Source: Monosiga brevicollis MX1 (Eukaryota; Opisthokonta; Choanoflagellata; Craspedida; Salpingoecidae). Taken from it: DNA of 12,490 nt. A program made the position numbers and the translations under genes. The notes beneath the pieces are model-generated. The model ran no database searches and had not been told where the DNA came from. It saw only the letters and a program-made list of their open reading frames with translations. Of this stretch, positions 8,477-12,490 are shown one piece after another (position 1 is the first letter of the stretch; each line of letters begins with the position of its first letter). Location of the stretch: assembly GCF_000002865.3 (NCBI RefSeq), contig NW_001865069.1, positions 414,441 through 426,930 of the forward strand, read 5' to 3'.

Positions 8477-9437
8477 ATGGCTTTCGGCAAGATGACGATG
8501 GTGGCCTTGGCGGCCCTGGTGGCCCTGGTGTCGGCTGCCTCGTATACTCACCACCATCTCTATGCTCCCATGGACCCGGAATGCAATCCTTGCACGCCTC
8601 AGATTGGTTCGTTATCGCCCCCCCCCGTTCCTGCCACGTTTCCCGCCACACCATCTGGTCGTCTCATCTGCATCTGCCATTGCGTCCTCAATTTCGGTGG
8701 CTTGGGACCTGGGCTTTCTGCCTCGCCACTTTGAATCGGTGTAGACAATCACACAACCATCGAGCCTGTACGTCGCAACTGATTAAGGAATGGCCTCAAC
8801 CGAGTCACCGCTCACCACGAAAACGCTGTTTTGACACAGGTGCCGGGACTTCGCGCGACTGTTGAGATCATCGCCGATTACGGCAGCTGCTCCGTATGTC
8901 GCAGACCGTCTCTTCTTCTCGTCGATTCTGACTACCCTTGCGCTTTGCGGAATGGCTGGGCATATCTTGCTGGCTTGTTTTACAGCTTTGTCCTTCTGCT
9001 GCACACCAATCCCTTCTCACTGACATCTCATTCCTTAGCCCGCTTTCAACTCGTACCAATGGCGCGTGTCCTGGGGTGACGGCGTTGAGAGCATCAAGAA
9101 CATCTCCTACCTCAGCCCGGAGCAAGCCCAATACACTTGTATGTCTACTTATACCGTCCAGTTGACCTCGGCCCTGCCTGTCACTTCCAGTTGTTGCCGT
9201 TTGTGCCTCTCCCTTTGCGCCTCACATCAATGACGCACGCCTCATGTCATTAGACCAAGCGCCCGGTACCTACAATGTCTCGGTGGCCTACTGCGCCTAT
9301 CCTCAGTACTGCTGCTTGGTAGGCGGTCGGCGGTCTACTCTTGTTGTTTTGACGCACATTCCAACTCACACCTCCTTGCTTGTCCGTCCGGGTAGAGCTG
9401 CACCTACCTTTCCAAGGTGCTGACCATCTCCGGTTGA
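8477..9437 (+). CDS. Small secreted glycoprotein with a single PKD-like domain
   Basis: Model: exons 8477-8606, 8745-8767, 8840-8893, 9039-9138, 9254-9318, 9396-9437; 137 residues, all GT-AG. The start gives a clear signal peptide: charged N-terminus (MAFGKMTM), hydrophobic core of Ala/Leu/Val, and a likely cleavage near VSA-AS about residue 20. The mature part has a PKD/Ig-like beta sandwich signature: a strand ATVEIIAD, then YQWRVSWGDG (the W..GDG turn), then QYTYQAPGTYNVSVAY (the HtY..pGtY motif) and a last strand KVLTI. Seven cysteines and three N-glycosylation sequons (NHT, NIS, NVS) support export. The 23-nt second exon was chosen because it has strong splice sites (GTGTAG, GTACGT) and is the combination that keeps the phase between exon 1 and VPGLRATV. 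PKD domains usually mediate extracellular protein or sugar contacts; the ligand is unknown. Confidence 0.82.
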
Positions 9438-9745
9438 GTCGCGCTCCTTTTTTTTTCGCTTTTTCGCGTCCTCGATCTGTTCTGCCTTTTCCATTTGTTT
9501 GATAATGTGCCTGTCCACCAGATGCTTCGCCCCTTGTTACTTCCCGTGCTCCCCCGAGGAGCTTGGCTTGGCGCAAGCTCTTGCTGAAATTGAATGTGTC
9601 ATGCAAACTTGGGCCTGGTGTTCATCGAGCCCGTGGCCCGTCATGGCCTTACACCAGCCATTGGGGCCAGCTCTTAAACGTGCAAGACATGTGTTTCACC
9701 TTGGTAGACATCGATTGACATCCACCATTCCTCGGGGTTGCCAGC
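9438..9745. other. Convergent intergenic region between the PKD-domain gene and PMP34-like gene
   Basis: 308 bp holding the 3' ends of both genes. A T-rich run (about 9450-9467) follows the plus-strand stop. No open frame here has recognisable content, no AATAAA was seen, and no RNA gene is evident. Confidence 0.5.
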
Positions 9746-9756
9746 TCAGCTGGCAA
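9738..9756. repeat. 19-bp near-perfect palindrome over the PMP34-like stop codon
   Basis: Two 9-bp arms, TTGCCAGCT and AGCTGGCAA, flank a single central base at 9747. On the minus strand the TGA stop (9748-9746) lies at the centre. In RNA the arms could form a stem only if a few central bases are looped out. It could be a protein-binding site or chance. Confidence 0.7.
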
Positions 9757-11640
9757 TCGCAATAGGCCTAGCACCAGGACGGGACCAGCGGCGCACCAAC
9801 ACATCCAACAAACGCTCATACACCAAAAACATAAAAGCTGTCATGGACAAGGTCTGCAGCAATTTGGCGTCGAGACCCCGCCATAAGCCTCGAAAGCCTT
9901 CAATGTGTCGGCACGGGTACAAAGTCATGAGTACAGCTTCTAGCAGCAAACTTTAGCCGCCCCACGGGCAAAGCAAACGCATGCACCTTCTCAGGCGATA
10001 CAGCAACGTGTGCGAATCCAGAGTCCCAAACGAACCATCTGAACGCAAGATCGTCTGAAGTTCCTGAAGCATGTCTTCGAGTGGACTACAGAACAAATTT
10101 TCAAGTGTTGGGTCTGGACGCCGTACGAGCAAGGTGAAACGAGTTGTGCCTTCGTACCGAGAAGAGGGAGCAAGGCCCGCATCTTGTCGAATTTTGCTTT
10201 GACGACGCAGTCTATAGAGAGTGGGTTTGCTTCATGTTAAGAAAAGCGCTGACATCGGGGCTGCGGCCAAGGGTCAAATGGGGAGCAAAAGTTGATAGGG
10301 GTGAATGGCTGCAAATGAGGCGAGGACAGACCGGTTCTGCAGGAGCTGGAGTGGGTACGTCAAGAGCGTGCTCAAGGCTTTGGCAATGACGCTGTGTACA
10401 AGTACCAGTCCCGAGCGAGCCGGCGTGCCTGCAATTGGGAACAGACTCTTCAGCCGATCATAAATGGCAAACTAGTCTCAAATCGGGCGCGAGGCATGGG
10501 TGAGCCAGCGTGAGCATCGAGCAACATGATGACAAGGCGTTTGGCTTCGTACTTGCAGGGCTGGGTTCAAGACCAAAACCATGGCGGGCACCATGCCTCG
10601 CCACAGGGCATGGACACCCTCTAATAGAAGAAAGAAAAGAGCGGACGCGTTGCAGGTACCGGTCAGACTGTTGAAATGAGGCAGGAAACGTGTGGCATTC
10701 TATGTGGTCCATACCTTCGCGAGCGATTCGGCACAATGCTTGGGGCATGGATTCGGGTGCTATGGTACGGCGGCGGCGGCGGCGGCGACAACACGTTTGC
10801 CAAGTCAATGAGAAGGTGAAAGAAAAGGCAGAGGAGTCAGTTCACATAAGGGAATGGCTGCTGATGGTGGCTGACAGTGGGAGAAGCGGAGGCGCATGTT
10901 GGTGACCCAGAGCGGGGTTGTGGTGATGACGTTTCTGCGCGAGATTGCCACGGGTGCGACGAAGATAATTTAATATGCATGGAGCACGGAAGTTGCGTGA
11001 GACACGGATGAGCGAGTGGCGATCGAGCAAAAGGTCTATGTCACAAGATGGAGTGAGCCAGCGTACATCAAACCGGCCACGATGCCTGCCAGAAGCGCCG
11101 CCGGTGCGGGAATCTCGCACTGTAGCTGCCATGGGCCATCAAATAAACAAGGTGGAAAAAGGCAAGTGCAGATGAATATGATGGCTTGGAACATGGGCGC
11201 GCTGGATGGACTGGTTCATGCCAGCGGACCTACGCGGAGGAAGAGGCGCAGACAGTATTTGACGAGGGAGTAGGAGGAGAAATAGACGAAATTGGAGGCG
11301 GCGAGGCACACTAGCATGCTACCCAATCCTCTGTAGAGCGCCTTCCAGCCGTGGTCCTGAGAGTAGCGGCGCAGGGCGGCGAGTGTGTGCAGCTGGCCAT
11401 ACGCTTGCTCCGTCTAGCACGTCGAGGTGCACAGTGAGATGTCAGTGCTTGCGATGCGCCGCACACACACCACTCGCACGGCCGCACCTGAATGACTGAG
11501 CGGATGAGGTCCAATGGATAAAATGCAGTCATGGCTGTCATGCCCCCAGCGGCTCCTGTCAAGCCCTGCAACAGGACGCCAAGTGCAGATGATGCAGATG
11601 ATGCCGCTGGGCGTGACGGCACCGATGTCGACGCCCGCAT
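9746..11640 (-). CDS. SLC25A17: Peroxisomal-type mitochondrial carrier family protein (PMP34-like)
   Basis: Model: complement of 9746-9897, 10036-10085, 10158-10211, 10332-10471, 10553-10620, 10715-10759, 10846-10934, 11067-11119, 11234-11413, 11488-11640; 327 residues, the family norm being about 300. Mitochondrial carrier proteins have three ~100-residue repeats, each two membrane helices with a P-x-[DE]-x-x-[KR]-like signature. Here these are YPLDLIR (P42), TTPLWVTNMRLR (P136) and TYPLQLLQNR (P236). The second and third variants (PLW, PLQ) are those of peroxisomal PMP34/SLC25A17, which exchanges nucleotides and cofactors such as CoA, FAD and NAD across the peroxisomal membrane. Other matches are GWKALYRGL, SNFVYF, REEGVHALWRG, VIAKALSTLLTYPLQ and GFRGLWRGLDAKLLQT...FMFLVYE. 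Substrate is inferred from family. The 3' exon set (10158-10211, 10036-10085, 9746-9897) was preferred over a longer reading that needs a 36-bp intron. Confidence 0.88.
10768..10785. repeat. (CGG)6 trinucleotide repeat beside a splice acceptor
   Basis: Six CGG units ((CCG)6 in the gene's sense) lie inside the PMP34-like intron 10760-10845, only 7 bp before its ATAG acceptor. The pyrimidine tract and likely branch point are upstream of the repeat. Confidence 0.95.
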
Positions 11641-11688
11641 GTTGCTGGATTTGAAATGTTTTCGGACGTGAAAAAGTGCGTGACACTT

Positions 11689-11823
<135 letters not shown>

Positions 11824-11909
11824 CTGCTGTTGGCGGCCATGTGGATGTATTTCTTCTCATTAGATTCTTCTTCTATCAGCAACTCATCGAGGGAGAGGGG
11901 GAAAGAGGT

Positions 11910-11932
11910 GGGGTGGGGCGGGGCGAAGTGGG
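11910..11932 (+). other. Putative G-quadruplex motif
   Basis: Four G-runs, GGGG-T-GGGG-C-GGGG-CGAAGT-GGG, fit the usual G3+N1-7 rule. It is on the strand opposite to the transcribed sense of both neighbouring genes, about 270 bp upstream of the PMP34-like ATG. Confidence 0.6.
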
Positions 11933-12003
11933 AAAAACGGCTCAGTACACATGGCCGCAGTGGCTGCTACATCTCCGAAAGGTCGTGTTGGGGACCTTTT
12001 TTT

Positions 12004-12009
12004 TTTAAT
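12004..12009 (-). terminator. Possible polyadenylation hexamer overlapping a stop codon
   Basis: On the minus strand ATTAAA, the common variant of AATAAA, spans the TAA stop of the small membrane protein gene and runs into a genomic A-run ending at 11997. Being this close to the stop, the transcript would have a very short 3' untranslated region if it is used. Confidence 0.3.
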
Positions 12010-12373
12010 ACATTGCAATGCCCCAGATATAGCTGAGACCGCCATATACGAGGGCGGGGTACAACAGATACTTGCGCCCTAATCGCAAATAGGTGTGGAG
12101 CGTCAGGATCGGTGGGGGGCACGAGCAGCAAGCTACACGCTACAAGACTTACCTGATGCCGTGCCGTAGGCCAGTGCAACGGTGGCCGCATACACAGCCT
12201 AGGGGTATGGCATCCAGCGTGGGAGTGATGAGCGTAGCTAGGTCACGCTCTGCAAGACGACATTATCCCGACGGCGACTACACGGACGAACAATTCAGCC
12301 TACTCACCACGTCCATAAGCGTTTCGACGCCACCAAACGTAAATCGCCGCGGGGCGTCTTCCCCTTGTATCAT
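12005..12373 (-). CDS. 61-residue predicted membrane protein, family unknown
   Basis: Model: complement of 12005-12078, 12153-12198, 12308-12373; all three exons join in phase with GT-AG introns (GTGAGT, GTAAGT donors), ending in TAA. The protein has a short polar N-terminus (MIQGEDAPRRFTFGGVETL), a hydrophobic segment of about 17 residues (DVAVYAATVALAYGTASG), a short basic link (RK) and a second hydrophobic segment rich in Tyr/Leu/Ile (to WGIAMY), suggesting two membrane helices forming a hairpin with the ends on the same side. It may be a small organellar membrane protein, but I recognise no family. It lies upstream of the PMP34-like gene on the same strand with separate promoter space. 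Such a short gene is weaker evidence, but three consistent exons with consensus splice sites make it likely. Confidence 0.65.
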
Positions 12374-12434
12374 CGGGCACACCCAGCAAGGTGAGTGCAA
12401 ATGGTGACGGCGCTTGTGAGCGAGGCGAGAGGGG

Positions 12435-12490
<56 letters not shown>
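12374..12490. promoter_or_regulatory. Upstream flank of the small membrane protein gene
   Basis: Sequence between the ATG and the window end; the last 50 or so bases are (GA)n, (TC)n in the gene's sense. The promoter is expected here but no specific element was identified. Confidence 0.4.
12438..12490. repeat. (GA)n microsatellite at window edge
   Basis: Uninterrupted GA dinucleotides to the last base, about 65 bp upstream of the small membrane gene's ATG. The window probably ends inside the repeat. Confidence 0.95.

Noticed and set aside
8805-8893. Alternative second exon of the PKD gene starting at 8805
   Set aside because: In frame, but its acceptor lacks a pyrimidine tract; the 23-nt exon plus acceptor at 8839 uses better sites. 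Kept as a fallback.
9951-9986. 36-bp intron joining a longer PMP34-like exon (9987-10211) to 9950
   Set aside because: It would be half the size of the next shortest intron and would insert about 58 extra residues into the third carrier repeat. The three-exon alternative restores normal carrier length and the GFRGLWRGL motif.
12093-12407. Plus-strand open frame of 104 codons opposite the small membrane gene
   Set aside because: No recognisable content; the minus strand has three phased exons with consensus splice sites over the same region.

Overview
The window looks like nuclear DNA from an intron-dense unicellular relative of animals; a choanoflagellate such as Monosiga is my best guess. 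The reasons are six closely packed protein genes with many short introns (72-390 bp, nearly all GT-AG), a sushi/EGF extracellular protein, a PKD-type secreted protein, and long (TG)n tracts between genes. The species is inferred, not shown. No single reading frame matches a whole gene, so all gene models were built by hand from splice signals, codon phase across junctions and protein-family logic.

Layout: (1) 1-2412, plus strand: 3' part of an extracellular protein with a sushi and a Ca-binding EGF domain, followed by three copies of a ~142-residue module I cannot name. (2) 2970-5501, plus strand: a 436-residue ribonuclease-inhibitor-type LRR protein in 13 small exons, one intron apparently GC-AG. 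(3) 5512-7878, minus strand: a SAS10/UTP3 homologue (small-subunit rRNA processing), convergent with gene 2 with only 10 bp between the stop codons. Its 390-bp third intron carries a candidate H/ACA-type snoRNA. (4) 8477-9437, plus strand: a 137-residue secreted protein, essentially one PKD-like domain, divergent from UTP3 across 598 bp of (TG)n and (CT)n. (5) 9746-11640, minus strand: a mitochondrial-carrier-family protein closest to peroxisomal PMP34 (SLC25A17), 10 exons. (6) 12005-12373, minus strand: a 61-residue membrane protein of unknown family.

The genes do not form a pathway: ribosome biogenesis (UTP3 and its possible guide RNA), peroxisomal cofactor transport (PMP34) and cell-surface or secreted proteins simply sit side by side. 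The shared pattern is structural: simple repeats lie just upstream of four of the five start codons visible, and coding regions are so close that untranslated regions must overlap. The best candidate for something undescribed is the intronic RNA in UTP3, followed by the triplicated extracellular module.
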